DNA of 6,714 nt, taken from Gammaproteobacteria bacterium. GTDB lineage: Bacteria; Pseudomonadota; Gammaproteobacteria; Steroidobacterales; Woeseiaceae. The first letter of the stretch is position 1. Each line of letters opens with the position of its first letter. Both the position numbers and the translations under genes were made by a program. Of this stretch, positions 5,814 to 6,714 are shown piece after piece. The stretch covers positions 1-6,714 of the forward strand of contig JAOUNK010000183.1 in NCBI GenBank assembly GCA_029881015.1. Reading direction: 5' to 3'. The notes under the pieces are model-generated. The model was not told where the DNA came from. It worked only from the letters and a program-made list of their open reading frames with translations, and made no database searches.

Positions 5814-6284
5814 CTACTCCTCGTCGCTCGATCCGGCATTCACGAGGAACTTGCCGATCAGGTTCTCAAGAACGATTGCCGATTGCGTGAACAGGATTTC
5901 GCTGCCGTCCTCCAGGTACATATCTGAGCCACCGGCCTGCAAGCCGATGTACTGGCTACCGAGAATACCCGACGTCAGGATACTGGCATCCGAATCGTCC
6001 GGGATCTCGTCATACTGCGCGTCGATGACAAAGCGCACGACGGCCTCGAGGTTCGTCGAATCAAACGACACTTCGGTCACTCGCCCTATCGTCACGCCCG
6101 ACATCGTTACCGGCGCGCGGGTACGCAGGCTGCCGATATTCTCGAATCTCGCCTCAACCGTGTAGACAGAGTCTGCCTGGAAATCGTCGCCGCCCGTCGT
6201 CTGCGTCGTCAGGAAGAACAAAGAGCTCATCCCGAGCAACACGAACAAGCCGGTGCCTATTTCAACTGAACGAGTTTGCCGCAT
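5814..6284 (-). CDS. mlaD: MlaD, MCE-domain inner-membrane protein
   Basis: MlaD forms the hexameric MCE ring on the periplasmic face of the MlaFEDB complex, through which lipid passes to or from MlaC. The 156 residues comprise a short cytoplasmic N-terminus, one membrane span at about 9-27, an MCE domain at about 38-118 with the hallmark VTMSGVTIGRVTEV and SILTSGILGSQYIGL segments, and a C-terminal amphipathic helix (about 134-149) that would line the central pore. It is about 27 residues shorter than E. coli MlaD (183), mainly at the C-terminal tail, which is common outside the enterics. The ATG at 6282-6284 has GAGG about 7 nt upstream and follows the mlaE stop by 9 nt. Confidence 0.96.
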   Translation of the reverse strand: MRQTRSVEIGTGLFVLLGMSSLFFLTTQTTGGDDFQADSVYTVEARFENIGSLRTRAPVTMSGVTIGRVTEVSFDSTNLEAVVRFVIDAQYDEIPDDSDASILTSGILGSQYIGLQAGGSDMYLEDGSEILFTQSAIVLENLIGKFLVNAGSSDEE

Positions 6285-6293
6285 ACCGAGTCC

Positions 6294-6714
6294 TCAAATC
6301 ATCGCCGCGGTAATCATGAAATCAAAAACGAGGATCGTGATTGCCGTGATTACCACTGTACGTGTTGTTGCCCGCCCAACGCCTTCCGCCGTTGGCACTG
6401 TATTATAGCCTTCCCATACCGCGATCAGGCTCGCCGCGACGCCGAAGACAACGCTTTTGAGTATGCCTTCATTCACGTCGGCCGATTCAACGTTGAGCTG
6501 AATTTGCTGCCAGAACGAACCCACGTCCACCTGGAACAGCTCCACGCCGATCAGGTGAGCCCCGAACATGGCGATCGCGCTGAAAATGGCAGCCAGGAAC
6601 GGCATGGCGATTACGCCACCGAGAAATCTCGGTACCAACACGCGCCGCACCGGGTTTACCGCCATCATCTCCATCGCAGACAACTGGTCTGTCGCCTTCA
6701 TCAAGCCGCTTCAC
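6294..6714 (-). CDS. mlaE: MlaE, ABC transporter permease (C-terminal half; in-frame stop near the edge)
   Basis: MlaE is the inner-membrane permease subunit of the Mla phospholipid transporter. The visible part is the C-terminal half of a protein that is normally about 260 residues. It includes the coupling-helix region LMKATDQLSAMEMMAVNPVR, the following PRFLGGVIAMPFL membrane helix, and the ending with YNTVPTAEGVGRATTRTVV and a last hydrophobic helix. All of these match E. coli MlaE closely. The frame is intact from the TGA at 6294-6296 up to 6710. At 6711-6713 it meets an in-frame TGA, where family members continue with an A-E-I-G-like sequence. Because this is 1-3 nt from the window edge, a sequence or assembly error is the likeliest reason, but a real nonsense mutation or frameshift cannot be excluded. 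It is upstream of mlaD in the same operon. Confidence 0.88.

Overview
The window looks like an ordinary chromosomal segment of a moderately GC-rich gammaproteobacterium. The evidence is the gene order (a small lipoprotein and dapA diverging from gcvR and bcp, as around E. coli dapA), the GcvR-type double-ACT protein, the BepA-type protease and a complete-looking Mla lipid-transport gene set. I cannot fix the lineage further. A free-living marine or sediment group near the Chromatiales or Woeseiales would fit, but that is a guess.

Left edge (1-206): the last 24 codons of a plus-strand gene, a strong 10-bp hairpin, and a minus-strand tRNA-Ser(GGA) with an encoded CCA end. Left block (230-1368, minus strand): dapA, the first enzyme of the lysine/diaminopimelate branch, overlaps by 4 nt an 83-residue lipoprotein. 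That lipoprotein sits where bamC normally does and resembles only BamC's N-terminal lasso. A 149-bp divergent intergenic region then separates dapA from the plus-strand genes.

Middle block (1518-4859, plus strand): gcvR (regulator of glycine cleavage), bcp (thiol peroxidase), bepA (periplasmic M48 protease with TPRs) and mlaA (outer-membrane lipoprotein of the Mla pathway). bepA and mlaA overlap by 4 nt. Right block (4856-6714, minus strand): mlaB, mlaC, mlaD and the C-terminal half of mlaE, in the usual operon order mlaE-D-C-B (mlaF presumably lies outside the window). mlaA meets mlaB tail to tail, and their stop codons share one CTAG.

Functionally, more than half of the window concerns outer-membrane upkeep. 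MlaA, MlaC and MlaBDE together handle phospholipids misplaced in the outer leaflet, BepA degrades or helps assemble outer-membrane proteins, and the BamC-like lipoprotein would touch the BAM complex. I found no mobile element, CRISPR array, phage gene or plainly new system. The points most worth a second look are the miniature BamC-like lipoprotein, the bepA-mlaA coupling, the tail-to-tail overlap of the two Mla units, and an in-frame stop in mlaE just inside the right edge. No gene-free stretch exceeds 150 bp.
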